DNA of 64,000 nt. Origin: Salminus brasiliensis (lineage: Eukaryota; Chordata; Actinopteri; Characiformes; Bryconidae). A program made the translations under genes and the position numbers. Each line of letters starts with the position of its first letter. Position 1 is the stretch's first letter. The notes below the pieces were generated by a model. That model did not search any database, had not been told where the DNA came from, and was given only the letters and a program-made list of their open reading frames with translations. The stretch spans positions 29,542,341-29,606,340 of the forward strand of contig NC_132892.1 of assembly GCF_030463535.1 (NCBI RefSeq), written 5' to 3'. Positions 34,669 through 47,699 of the stretch are shown piece by piece.

Positions 34669-37600
34669 TTTACTCACTCACTCATTCACCCTCACTCTAT
34701 TCACTTACTGTGTCACTCACTCATTCACCCTCACTCTATTCACTTACTGTGTCACTCACTCATTCACCCTCACTCTATTCACTTACTGTGTCACTCACTC
34801 ATTCACCCTCACTCACTTCATTCACTTACTGTCACTCACTCATTCACCCTCACTCTATTCACTTACTGTGTCACTCACTCATTCACCCTCACTCTATTCA
34901 CTTACTGTGTCACTCACTCATTCACCCTCACTCTATTCACTTACTGTGTCACTCACTCATTCACCCTCACTCACTTCATTCACTTACTGTCACTCACTCA
35001 TTCACCCTCACTCTATTCACTTACTGTGTCACTCACTCATTCACCCTCACTCTATTCACTTACTGTGTCACTCACTCATTCACCCTCACTCACTTCATTC
35101 ACTTACTGTCACTCACTCATTCACCCTCACTCTATTCACTTACTGTGTCACTCACTCATTCACCCTCACTCTATTCACTTACTGTCACTCACTCATTCAC
35201 CCTCACTCACTTCATTCACTTACTGTGTCACTCACTCATTCACCCTCACTCACTTCATTCACTTACTGTCACTCACTCATTCACCCTCACTCTATTCACT
35301 TACTGTGTCACTCACTCATTCACCCTCACTCTATTCACTTACTGTCACTCACTCATTCACCCTCACTCACTTCATTCACTTACTGTGTCACTCACTCATT
35401 CACCCTCACTCTATTCACTTACTGTGTCACTCACTCATTCACCCTCACATCATTCACTTGCTGTGTCACTCACTTATTCATCCTCACTCACTTCATTCAC
35501 TTACTGTGTCACTCACTCATTCACCCTCACTTCATTCACTTACTGTGTCACTCACTCATTCACCCTCACTCACTTCATTCACTTACTGTCACTCACTCAT
35601 TCACCCTCACTCTATTCACTTACTGTGTCACTCACTCATTCACCCTCACTCTATTCACTTACTGTGTCACTCACTCATTCACCCTCACTCTATTCACTTA
35701 CTGTGTCACTCACTCATTCATCTTCACTCACTTCATTCACTTACTGTGTCACTCACTCATTCACCCTCACTCTATTCACTTACTGTGTCACTCACTCATT
35801 CACCCTCACTCTATTCACTTACTGTGTCACTCACTCATTCACCCTAACTCTATTCACTTACTGTGTCACTCACTCATTCACCCTCACTCACTTCATTCAC
35901 TTACTGTGTCACTCACTCATTCACCCTCACTCTATTCACTTACTGTGTCACTCACTCATTCATCTTCACTCACTTCATTCACTTACTGTCACTCACTCAT
36001 TCACCCTCACTCACTTCATTCACTTACTGTCACTCACTCATTCACCCTCACTCACTTCATTCACTTACTGTCACTCACTCATTCACCCTAACTCACTTCA
36101 TTCACTTACTGTGTCACTCACTCGTTCACCCTCACTCACTTCATTCACTTACTGTGTCACTCACTCATTCACCCTCACTCTATTCACTTACTGTGTCACT
36201 CACTCATTCATCCTCACTCACTCATTCATCCTCACTCACTTCATTCACTTACTGTGTCACTCACTCATTCACCCTCACTCTATTCACTTACTGTGTCACT
36301 CACTCATTCACCCTCACCAATTTCATTCACTTACTGTCACTCACTCATTCACCCTCACCAATTTCATTCACTTACTGTGTCACTCACTCATTCACCCTCA
36401 CCAATTTCATTCACTTACTGTGTCACTCACTCATTCACCCTCACCAATTTCATTCACTTACTGTGTCACTCACTCATTCACCTTCACCAATTTCAGTCAC
36501 TTGCTGTGTCACTCACTCATTCACTGTCACCAATTTCATTCACTTACTGTGTCACTCACTCATTCACCCTCACCAATTTCATTCACTTACTGTGTCACTC
36601 ACTCATTCACCCTCACCAATTTCATTCACTTACTGTGTCACTCACTCATTCACCCTCACCAATTTCATTCACTTACTGTGTCACTCACTCATTCACCTTC
36701 ACCAGTTTCAGTCACTTGCTGTGTCACTCACTCATTCACCCTCACCAATTTCATTCACTTACTGTGTCACTCACTCATTCACCCTCACCAATTTCATTTA
36801 CTTACTGTCACTCACTCATTCACCTTCACCAATTTCATTCACTTACTGTGTCACTCACTCATTCACCCTCACCAATTTCATTCACTTACTGTCACTCGCT
36901 CATTCACCCTCACCAATTTCATTCACTTACTGTGTCACTCACTCATTCACCTCACTCATTCACCTTCACCAATTTCATTCACTTACTGTGTCACTCACTC
37001 ATTCACCTTCACCAATTTTATTCATTTACTGTGTCACTCACTCATTCACCCTCACCAATTTCATTCACTTACTGTGTCACTCACTCATTCACCCTCACCA
37101 ATTTCATTCACTTACTGTCACTCACTCATTCACCCTCACCAATTTCGTTCACTTACTGTGTCACTCACTCATTCACCCTCACCAATTTTATTCACTTACT
37201 GTGTCACTCACTCATTCATCTTCACTCACTTCATACACTTACTGTGTCACTCACTCATTCACCCTCACTCTATTCACTTACTGTGTCACTCACTCATTCA
37301 CCCTCACTCACTTCATTCACTTACTGTCACTCACTCATTCACCCTCACTCTATTCACTTACTGTGTCACTCACTCATTCACCCTCACTCACTTCATTCAC
37401 TTACTGTCACTCACTCAATCACCCTCACTCTATTCACTTACTGTGTCACTCACTCATTCATCCTCACCAATTTCTTTCACTTACTGTGTCACTCACTCAT
37501 TCATCCTCACTCACTTCATTCACTTACTGTGTCACTCACTCATTCACCCTCACTCACTTCATTCACTTACTGTCACTCACTCATTCACCCTCACTCACTT

Positions 37601-38183
37601 CATTCACTTACTGTGTCACTCACTCATTCACCCTCACTCTATTCACTTACTGTGTCACTCACTCATTCATCCTCACTCACTTCATTCACTTACTGTGTCA
37701 CTCACTCATTCACCCTCACTCTATTCACTTACTGTGTCACTCACTCATTCACCCTCACCAATTTCATTCACTTACTGTGTCACTCACTCATTCACCCTCA
37801 CCAATTTCATTCACTTACTGTCACTCACTCATTCACCCTCACTCTATTCACTTACTGTGTCACTCACTCATTCATCCTCACTCACTTCATTCACTTACTG
37901 TGTCACTCACTCATTCACCCTCACTCTATTCACTTACTGTGTCACTCACTCATTCACCCTCACCAATTTCATTCACTTACTGTCACTCACTCATTCACCT
38001 TCACCAATTTCATTCACTTACTGTCACTCACTCATTCACCTCACTCATTCACCTCACTCATTCACCCTCACCAATTTCATTCACTTACTGTGTCACTCAC
38101 TCATTCACCCTCACCAATTTCATTCACTTACTGTGTCACTCACTCATTCACCCACACCAATTTCATTCACTTACTGTGTCACT
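34669..38183. repeat. 39/41/43-bp minisatellite array, 3.5 kb
   Basis: Units share TCACTCACTCATTCACCCTC and end TTCACTTACTGT or TTCACTTACTGTG. Three main variants are visible. A has CACTCTATTCACTTACTGTG (39 bp). B has CACTCACTTCATTCAC (41 or 43 bp). C has CACCAATTTCATTCAC (43 bp). A and B alternate from the start to about 36300, C dominates about 36300-37200, and all three mix to the end. By length there are about 85 units. There is no stop codon in any plus-strand frame because the motif lacks TAA/TAG/TGA, so the very long open frames are artefacts. Confidence 0.97.
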
Positions 38184-39618
38184 TAGTGAGTTGCTCTCTC
38201 ACTCTCTCACTCACTCACTCACTCACTCACTCGTTTCACTTTTATTTACTTACTGACTTACACTCTCTCACTCACTCACTCACTCTCTCACTCGTTTCAC
38301 TTTTATTTACTTACTGACTTACACTCTCTCACTCACTCGCTCTCTCACTCTCTCACTCACTCACTCGTTTCACTTTTATTTACTTACTGACTTACACTCT
38401 CTCACTCACTCGCTCTCTCACTCACTCACTCGTTTCCCTTTTTTATTTACTTACTGACTTACACTCTCTCACTCACTCGCTCTCTCACTCTCTCACTCAC
38501 TCGCTCTCTCACTCACTCACTCGTCTCACTTTTATTTACTTACTGACTTACACTCTCTCACTCACTCGCTCTCTCACTCACTCGCTCTCTCACTCTCTCA
38601 CTCACTCACTCGTTTCACTTTTATTTAATTACTGACTTACACTCTCTCACTCACTCGCTCTCTCACTCTCTCACTCTCTCACTCACTCACTCGTTTCACT
38701 TTTATTTACTTACTGACTTACACTCTCTCACTCACTCACTCTCTCACTCTCTCACTCACTCACTCGTTTCACTTTTATTTACTTACTGACTTACACTCTC
38801 TCACTCACTCGCTCTCTCACTCTCTCACTCACTCACTCGTTTCACTTTTATTTACTTACTGACTTACACTCTCTCACTCACTCGCTCTCTCACTCTCTCA
38901 CTCTCTCACTCACTCACTCGTTTCACTTTTATTTACTTACTGACTTACACTCTCTCACTCACTCACTCACTCTCTCACTCGTTTCACTTTTATTTACTTA
39001 CTGACTTACACTCTCTCACTCACTCGCTCTCTCACTCTCTCACTCACTCACTTGTTTCACTTTTATTTACTTACTGACTTACACTCTCTCACTCACTCGC
39101 TCTCTCACTCTCTCACTCTCACTCACTCACTCACTCACTCATTTCACTTTTATTTACTTACTGACTTACACTCTCTCACTCACTCGCTCTCTCACTCTCT
39201 CACTCTCTCACTCACTCACTCGTTTCACTTTTATTTACTTACTGACTTACACTCTCTCACTCACTCACTCACTCATTTCACTTTTATTTACTTACTGACT
39301 TACACTCTCTCACTCACTCACTCACTCACTCTCTCACTCATTTCACTTTTATTTACTTACTGACTTACACTCTCTCACTCACTCACTCACTCACTCACTC
39401 TCTCACTCGTTTCACTTTTATTTACTTACTGACTTACACTCTCTCACTCACTCGCTCTCTCACTCTCTCTCTCACTCACTCACTCACTCGTTTCACTTTT
39501 ATTTACTTACTGACTTACACTCTCTCACTCACTCGCTCTCTCACTCTCTCACTCACTCACTCTCTCACTCGTTTCACTTTTATTTACTTACTGACTTACA
39601 CTCTCTCACTCACTCGCT
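38184..39618. repeat. Second satellite, about 19 units with IRF/ISRE-like core
   Basis: About 19 units of roughly 55-90 bp. Each has a conserved core (GTTTCACTTTTATTTACTTA, CTGACTTACACTCTCTCACT) and a variable-length CACT/CGCTCTCT spacer. 17 of 19 cores read TTTCACTTTTATTT; the exceptions are near 38432 and 38523. It adjoins the 39-43-bp array and shares its CACTCACTC and TTACTTACTG words. It ends abruptly at CGCTCACTCTGGATCC. On the ifngr1 strand the core reads AAAAGTGAAAC. Confidence 0.95.
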
Positions 39619-39843
39619 CACTCTGGATCCCACCCGCCTGGGATCTCCGCGGTCTCTGATATCAGCTCCTGACCCCGTGCTAAGCTGCTGCGTCTCCTCT
39701 GATTTCTCTCGGCCTGTGTGAAGACCTCAGAAGATTACTTGCCAGGCTGGTGTAGATGACCTCTTTACCATCATGACACTGGATTTGAAGTTTACTGCTT
39801 GTGTTACGTAACACATTACAGCAGGGATTGACTGACAGCAAGG

Positions 39844-39875
<32 letters not shown>

Positions 39876-39967
39876 CAGTGTACCATCAACACGATTCTGA
39901 AGCTGCTGTTTTATATAGAAATTGATACATAATGTTGTCATAAAGTGACCATTTCGAGAAATACAGC

Positions 39968-40262
39968 AAATGGACAAAAGTATTGGGACACTTGCTCTTT
40001 CATTGTTTCTTCTGAAATCAAGGGTATTTACAAAGAGTTTATCCTGCTGTTGTTGGAGTAACCGTCTTTATTGTCCAGGGAAAGCTTTCTTCTAGAGTTT
40101 GGAGCACTGCTGTGAGGTTAGGATGTTGCATGATCACCACCCCACCTCACCCCAAAAGTTAGCCGATTGAGCGCCATCATACCAGAGAATACAGTTGGTT
40201 CCACTGCTCCACATTTCAGTGCTGGGGAGGCTTTGAACCCCTCTAGACCACGCCTGGCAAAA
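39968..40262 (-). mobile_element. Family A MITE, truncated
   Basis: Starts AATGGACAAAAGTATTGGGA and has GTTCCACTGCTCCACATTTC and GAGGCTTTGAACCCCTCTAG. The far end is missing. Confidence 0.75.
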
Positions 40263-41032
40263 ACAAGCTTTTATTTATTAATTCATTTTTTTTATTCAAT
40301 TATTCACTAATCACAAGTCTTTTCACTGCTTTCTAGTTTCAACACCACCATATCTGTCCCATGCAGTAAATGGGAAGAAGATTACGAAAGGCAAAAACAC
40401 AAATACACAGTTAATCCAATATAAGGTCTTACACAGAACACACACTACACAACACAGGATGTTCCAGATGGGTTTTAATGAAACAGACATCTGCACACAA
40501 TGCACACTTCACACCACAGACTACTTTCATGCACTATCTTTGGAAGAAAGACACCTGACCTCTTCTCCTTTAGCCCATTTATTTATAGAGCTTTTATAGT
40601 GAGAGGCGGCACACGCACCTCAGCTGCTGTGACCCCAACAATAGACCTTCTGGGGTCGCTGCTACAATAAGCAGATCCTCTGCAACAGCACTTTCAATTG
40701 GAGGTGCGCTATATTGCCTATGCAGATCGCTACGACAGCTAGATGGCCACTCACTTATACTAATCGTGAGCCAGGGCAGAGGGAAAATGCAGAGGGGCGA
40801 AAGGTACCTAAGCAAAATACTTATTATAATATTATAAATATAATTCCTATTTATGTTTTTATTGTTTTCTCACCCTCACCCTTACCATGGTTGCTTGTCT
40901 TTAAAAAGTGTATATTTATTTATTTATTATTTATTTATTTATTTATTTACAGTGATTTATTTTTAAACAGCTTCAACTAAAGCTCACTAACACAAATTTT
41001 CTACTTTCCCTTCATTCAAACTAAGGGAATCT

Positions 41033-41043
41033 CTCTCTCTCTC

Positions 41044-41077
<34 letters not shown>
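41033..41077. repeat. (CT)n-(GT)n-(GA)n microsatellite
   Basis: CTCTCTCT, then a short GTGTGT run, then GAGAGAGA. The CT and GA tracts can pair as a hairpin. Confidence 0.9.
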
Positions 41078-41689
41078 TAAGCTTCTTAAAGGATTACAGC
41101 AGCTGTCTTTTAGTCTTTTATTCAGGCAGATGTGGGGAGACACTTGTCTGGATGTGAACACCAAACGTGTAAGTGATCTGGGGCACTTGTGTCTGTATGT
41201 AGAGACTTCAGTTTCACCTTGACCCTGTAGTTCCAAAACACAATTCAAACAGGACATAGAGAAACTCGTACACAGGATTAGCTCTGGGTTTATTGATAAT
41301 GAGGAATGGAGGGAAACGCAGCTGAAAATCAAGTGAATAAACCCACACAGCATTATAAATAATCTACTGTAGCTACAGTGTAACTCTACAGGCTATAGAA
41401 TTGCCCAATCACTGTGTTATTTGGTAAATGACAAACACACTCAGGTATGTTTTTATCTAATATCAGGGTGGGATGTCATACATGTTTCATACATATCCTG
41501 GAAATTTGTTTATTACTTATTAACACTCACAAAAAATCTATAAAATGTGAAATGCGATCATGGGTGCCCAAACTTTTGCATAAGACTCAAAAAAAAAATA
41601 AAGACTAAATATCCATATGTAATAATAACAAATTCCATATGTAGTACATATATGTAAGTGCCTATATATAATATTGTATCCCATATGTA

Positions 41690-41812
41690 TTATATGTGTA
41701 AGTATCTATTATGTATCCCTAGTATGTATGTATGTATATGTATATGTGTATGTGTCTATGTGCAAGTCATGTTGTATCCCATATGTATTACATATGCATT
41801 ACATATGCATTT

Positions 41813-41860
<48 letters not shown>
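41690..41860. repeat. TATG/TA-rich microsatellite block
   Basis: Repeated CATATGTATTA words, TATG runs and a (TA)n tract (41817-41852) followed by (CA)n. Confidence 0.85.
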
Positions 41861-41862
<2 letters not shown>

Positions 41863-42489
41863 AAGATGCACACAGACTATTAACTATTTATTCCATATGT
41901 ATTATATATCTCCTTTTTTCCTACAATGTAAGGACATTTTTGCACACAGACAGACACACACACACACACTCACCTTTTGACTGTCAGAGCTTTTCAGTGC
42001 CAATCTTCAAATAGCTGCAGTATGCCATCCATGTTGTGGCTACTAATTCACCTGTGGGAGAAAAACAACCATATTAAGGTGGGTCAAGGACAGCAGAAGG
42101 GCAGAGGGCCGTACCTCTATCCCCTCTAAATCACCATCAAATCAAATCAAACCCCCCTCCCACTCGCCACCATCATAATAATGCACTGTTTACACACACC
42201 CTCGGTCCTCATCTGACACACATGTGCACCTGCTGGCATGTGGAGAGATGGCCGGCGGACGCTGACATTCTGGTGTCTGTCTATCTTTTAGGCCTTTAGA
42301 TAGAGGATTAGGTTGATCAGGTTTAGCAGCCTGTAGACGCAGGATTAGCTGTGTATTGGCTGTATTGTATTGATATATTACATTTTAGGAGTCTTTTGGG
42401 GTTAGGGTGAAGACATATGTATGTAGTGATCACATACTGATAGTGTGAAATCAATATCATTTTAATGCTTCAATGTGTTCTTTGACTGA

Positions 42490-42710
42490 TGCCATAGAAG
42501 AACCACTTTTGGTTCTGTAAAGAACTGCTGTCTAAAAAAAAGATGAGTGCGTAGAACCTTTACATTAGTGAAGAACCTTTACAACCTCTTCTTTAAACCT
42601 TTAAAAAAGGCCTTCTCACGGTATCTTGTTTACAGAAATGGTTCCTTATTAAACAAAATGTGGTTCTTCCATGACACTGCTCAAAACCCATTTACAGCAC
42701 CACTATTTTG
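42490..42710. repeat. GGTTCT-type degenerate repeat
   Basis: AGAACCACTTTTGGTTCTGT, TAAAGAACTGC, GAAGAACCTTTACAACC and similar modules, as at 28960-29720. Confidence 0.55.
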
Positions 42711-43344
42711 AAGTGTCGGATGTTTTAGAAAGGCTACTAATGAGTGATATTTGGAGAAAGTATTGAGGATATTGAAATGCTATATTTATAATTACATGCA
42801 GTGGTCTAATTGAAAAGTTTAGGGTAAAAATAAGTCATTAATAAGTAGATTTAGAAAGTTGAAAATTAATAAACAAGAGCTGATACTGTGTTTTAGGCAG
42901 GCAAATAAAGAAGGCTTTCTTTATTTAAATATTTAAAGCAATATGTTAACCCTACAAATACAGTGGCGAAGTGGGAGGGAAATACTTCATTTACCAGCAA
43001 AATTTATTTTAAATGGTTTTTATTTTGTATATGAGTGAAAGATCACACTGTTAGGATCAACAACTGTAGAAAACATGGACACCATGGACACCATGGGTCC
43101 ATACCCCTCCTTTCATGGAAATTAAGCCAAAACTGTCTGGCATGTTGTCAAATTTGCGACCAGTCTGAGCAGTAGAGACCAGAAGTGAAGCCAGACTCTC
43201 CTCCTCATTTGGTTAGACCCGTCCCCTTGGTTAGCCTCAGTGTCTCAGACCGCCTTCACTGAGCTTCCAGTACAGAAGCAGAGCGGATTTCCCCCCTTGA
43301 TTTCTCAGTGGATGCTCCAACAGTAAAAGTGCAGCTCATGTAAG

Positions 43345-43750
43345 TTTACATTTTACATTTACATTTGAGGCATTTAGCAGGCGCTCTTATCCAGAAGTGC
43401 TTTGCTATTTACCCAAGAAAAACCTCAGCTAATTCTAAGATACCTCTAATCTTAGACACTACTAAACACAAGTCAGTAAGGTGACCACTCTACTGTTTGC
43501 CCAAGTACTCTCCAAAGAGGTGGGTCTAAAGTCTATGTTTGAAGACAGCGAGCGTTGGACTCTGCCGTTCGGACACCCAGGGGAAGTTTGTTCCACCACT
43601 TCGGTGCAGGACAGATAAAAGCCTGGATGCTTGTCCTCCGTGGATTTTGAGGGATGGCGGGTCGAGCCGTACTTGAAGCTCAAAGGGCTCTTGGTGCGGC
43701 TTTTGACCATTGCCATCAAGTACAGAGGGGCTGGTCCTTTCTGCTCTCCA
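43345..43750. mobile_element. Dispersed repeat, fuller copy of the 16740-17115 family
   Basis: Begins with TTACATTTACATTTGAGGCA / TTTAGCAGGCGCTCTTATCC. It then has GAAGACAGCGAGCGTTGGAC, CCCAGGGGAAGTTTGTTCCA, TGGCGGGTCGAGCCGTACTT and GAAGCTCAAAGGGCTCTTGG. Non-coding. The SINE/LINE-like end suggests a retroposed unit or a composite. Confidence 0.7.
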
Positions 43751-43930
43751 CCACTTCATTCTAAGGTGTTCAATAGAGCAGAGTAAGGGTTAGAATCTAA
43801 TTTCTGGGGGGAAATAAATGGCATATTATTCTGTCTAATAATATTTGCTTAAAAGAACACATTAATGGGCGAGGCATGAACAGGTCAAATGACCACTGAA
43901 TAGTTTTAGCCATTTTACCATCGCTTTGAT

Positions 43931-44149
43931 ACATTTACATTTACATTTATGGCATTTAGCTGACGCTCTTATCCAGAGCGACTTACAAAGTTACTCGTAT
44001 TACAGAGGTGGGCCAATGTAGTGTTAGGAGTCTTGCCCAAGGACTCTTATTGGTGCAGCGCAGCATAGCCACCCAGACCGGGAATCGAACCCCCATCTCC
44101 CACATGGTGTGTTAGCTCAGTGGCAGGTAGTGGTGTTATCTGTTGCCAA
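43931..44149 (-). mobile_element. tRNA-derived SINE, copy 3 (head missing)
   Basis: Inverted copy. The TACATTTACATTTATGGCAT tail is at the left and the B box (GGAATCGAACC on plus, 44081-44091) is exact. The A-box end stops at GTTATCTGTTGC, where unrelated sequence begins. Confidence 0.85.
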
Positions 44150-44415
44150 GCTAAGTTTGTGTTACTTTGGCATCCCAGTTGGTTGCCATTGGTTTGCTAG
44201 GTGGTTATTGCTGTGTCCCAGGTGGTTGCTGTGGTGTTGCAAGGTGATTGTGAATAGTGTTGCTTAGCGTTTGCTAGGGTGTTCTTAATTGGTTTTTAGG
44301 TGGTTGCTATGGTATCCCAGGTTGCTACTGTGGTCTCTCGATGTGTTGCTAGGGTTTTCCTCAGTGGTTGCTGTGGTACCCTAAGTGGTTGGTCGGGTGT
44401 TACTAATGTATTTGT
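44150..44415. repeat. GGTTGCTATGGT-type degenerate minisatellite
   Basis: Repeating GGTGGTTGCTGTGGTGTTGC / GTTGCTAGG / ATCCCAGGTGG words of about 23-27 bp. It starts right at the truncated SINE end. Confidence 0.65.
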
Positions 44416-44994
44416 CATTGTGACATAAAAAAAGGTGCACAAACCTCGGCCCCCTTCTTTCCTTTGGGGGAAAAGCTGTTGATTAGAAGGCAATCGCACA
44501 GTCAGGCCGAACAATCTGGAGTTGGAACAGTGTTGATATCTTGATATCTAAACTGAAAGAGCTGAGATAAATGAACTGAATGTCTTTCCCTCTGACTTAT
44601 GACCCAAACCTCTTCTCTGCTCCATGTCTGAGTTATTGATATTCACCATATTTGGTAAATGTGTGTCTTCTTCATGCTGAAGAACAATCCTTCCAGCTAC
44701 AGCAGCTACAGCTTACTCCTCACTTCTAACACAGCCTTGTGTCCAGATGCCTTCACACACACACACACATATGCACACACAAACAAACGCGGGTTGCTGA
44801 CCCATGCATGGTCCACTCTGTATGCCACGTGAGTCTGTAATTACAGCTGTTCTGCTTGTCTCTGAAATCCCACACACACACATATGCATACACATTCATA
44901 CACACACAATCCACACACCAATCTCACACACATCCACAAATCCCCGAACACACTGTTGCTTCTGCCTTCTGCCACATGGGCATACATACACATA

Positions 44995-44995
44995 G

Positions 44996-45022
<27 letters not shown>
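44995..45022. repeat. (CA)n microsatellite
   Basis: Uninterrupted CA run, with other shorter CA-rich runs from about 44755. Confidence 0.9.
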
Positions 45023-45026
<4 letters not shown>

Positions 45027-45084
45027 TGTACAGTATATATACTGCTGCAGTTGTATATTTATGAATATTATGTCCATGATCAGT

Positions 45085-45485
45085 GTACACTACATATCCA
45101 AATGACACTCCTTCTAATAACTTCACACACAAATCCCCCACTGGCCTAATGCCAGGCATGGGCTAGAGGGGTATAAAGCCCCCCAGCATTGTCCTGTGGA
45201 GCAGTGGAACTATGTTCTCTGGAATAATTTGATGGTGCTCCATCCAATACTTTTGGCATGAGTTGGGTTGGTGATCATCATTCAAAATCCTGACCTCATT
45301 AATGGTCTTGTCTCTGAATGCAATCAAATTCTCACAGCAAAGCTCCACCACAACCTAGTAGAAACCCTTCTTCCCTGGGCAGTAGAGACAGTTACTTCAA
45401 TAAAAGCAGGATAAGCTCTTTTTAATACATTTGATTTCAAAAGAACAGATGAATGTACAGGTGTCCAAATACTTTTGTCTATATA
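45085..45485 (+). mobile_element. Family A MITE, near full length
   Basis: From ACTACATATCCAAATGACAC to CAAATACTTTTGTCTATATA. It has GCCAGGCATGGGCTAGAGGG and AGTAGAGACAGTTACTTCAA. Confidence 0.78.
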
Positions 45486-45929
45486 GTGGAGGTGTTGTTG
45501 GAAAACAAGGCATTTTGTGATTACAGCGACACATAAATTAGGTGTAGGAGGAAGTGAGTGTGCTGCACAGCTCTAGGGGCCTAAAGGTAGTCAATCTTCA
45601 CTCTGGGAGCTTGGTGTTTTCCTGCCTCGTCTGTGTGGGTCCCCTCTGGGTACTCTAGTTACATCCCACACATGGTAGCTGAACTGGCTGTGCTAAATTG
45701 CCTCTTAAGTGGAGAGTAAATGGATGTCTGTGGTACCCTGCAATGGAGTGGTGTCCTGTCCAAGGGGTATTCCTGCCTTGTACCCAATGATTGCGGGTCC
45801 CACTACCAGGTAAAGGTGGATAAGAAGATGGTTGGATGGAAAAATCACCAGCATTCACAACATCTGATGATCATAACAAAGAAAATGTGAGGGTCATTCA
45901 TGGACAAGAGATCATACAAATCATAAAAT

Positions 45930-46600
45930 AAGCCAAAAACTACAGTGGCAAGGAAAAACTCCCTCAGAGCTGGAGGACGAAACCTTGGGAGGAACCAAGA
46001 CTCAAGGGGGACCCATCCTCCTCTGGTCAGAACTATTTATAAATTACTGAGTCACCGTACCACATAAGACTGATCTACTTCTCAGGTGTGCTGATTTAAG
46101 CATAATATAATATGACTAATATAATCATAGTAGAGATGGTAAATGATGGTAATAATAATAGAGGTAGCAAATATTTAAGAGTCCATGTAAACTTCAATGT
46201 AGTTGGTAGGCAGGTAGCAGAAACGGGAGGCAGCTGGTCTGATACGGGTAGCAGGGGAGCCTAGCGGTCACTTTTTAAATCGGCATCGGGCTGAACAAGT
46301 GGGCAGTCATTAACTCTGAGACGGAAAAAAAATGTATCTGTTTAGATTCATGAAGTACAGAGAATGTAAACAGTATTAGAGCGTAGCTAACGACTCTGGC
46401 AGATCTGACTATAACAGCATACTTATAGAGAGAGCCAGAAGGTAACACAGACATGGGAGCACCCTGAAAACACTGGCATCCATCCGCTCCACCGTCCACA
46501 AACCTGAGTGATCTCATGCAAGCGGCGGGGCAACCACTCCAGCATCTCAGTTTACTAAAATTCCCTGTGTCCATGAACCTGATTGCTAAGAATGAGAACC
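45930..46600. mobile_element. Dispersed repeat (GAGGAACCAAGACTCAAGGG type)
   Basis: Contains AACTCCCTCAGAGCTGGAGG, ACCTTGGGAGGAACCAAGAC and TCAAGGGGGACCCATCCTCC, a block I recognise as a common interspersed repeat in fish genomes. No reading frame. The limits are approximate and the class is unknown. Confidence 0.45.
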
Positions 46601-47699
46601 AGGATGTGATTTGAGTGATCGGATCATAATCGGATTGCAGTGCGTCCTGGACATGTTTACACCTGGCTTTTTTTCTATTTGGTCAAGTAAAATCCGAACG
46701 TTATCCAATCACCAAAAACAGCCTCTCTTTGGATTCTTTGGATTAAGAAACACCTAAAAAGACCTCTTGTTAAGACAGCTCCAGCAGTTGCAGTCTAAGA
46801 CTAGGTCGAGTCTTGTTTGGGCCGTAAAAGAACACCCCCACAAACGTGCCAAACCCACCCCCTGAGCTGACACACTTTTCTTTCTGAGAAGACGAGTTGA
46901 TTTAGGAATCCAGACTCATATTTAAAAGCCAATGCGCACTTGCCTGCAGAGACAAAGCTCTTATTTATTCCAGCATTAAGGACACGCAAATCTCCAGCGG
47001 AAAAAGGGCGGGTGGTTGTGTAATGCCTCTCAGCTCTTGAACAAATAAAGAGGGAAGAGCAAGCGCTCCCACAAAGACTTCAACAAAGAGCTTAGAGCAG
47101 AACAAATCGACTATCTACTGTAACACCCCTCCCCCCTTACCCCCAATTCACACACATACAAGCACACACATCCAGTATATCCCTTCAAAAACACTAACAA
47201 GATGACACGACAAGACAAAACAACCATATTTAGCATTAGTGCTGGACACAGATAAAATATGGCCTCCGCCTTTAACCCGTCCGTGCAGTGAACATACACA
47301 CATACACACCAGTGACCATACACACACAGTGACAGTGAGCACACATGGCTGGAGTGGTGGACAGAGAGGGTGAAGGACCTTGCTCAAGGGCCCAACAGTG
47401 CAGCTTGCCGAGGCCTGGTTTACTGAAAATAGAGACAAGAAAGAGAGAATTGTTGGTGCTTTAGATGAATAATATGAATATTGCTTTAAAATATCATTTT
47501 ACAAAATAATATTCACCAATAATATCCACTTCATGCACCCATATATCATGAGATCTGAAACCCCCTCAGCTACCTCTGAGACCCTCCTTAATACAGTAAT
47601 AAGTGTTACAGACAAACTATTATTATTATTTATTAGTATTATCAGTCACCTTTAAGCCTGACCTGGGTCTCCAGAACAGTTTTAAGAAAAATATGTTAT

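Noticed and set aside
34628-38317. Open frames up to 1158 aa (SLTHSPSLYSLTV repeats)
   Set aside because: All three plus frames are open across the minisatellite because the unit lacks stop trinucleotides. Unit lengths of 39, 41 and 43 bp mix frames, and there is no promoter or splice context.
39052-39363. 103-aa frame with TDLHSLTHSL repeats
   Set aside because: Same artefact in the second satellite.
34669-39618. CRISPR-like array
   Set aside because: Units are contiguous tandem repeats without unique spacers in a eukaryotic genome.
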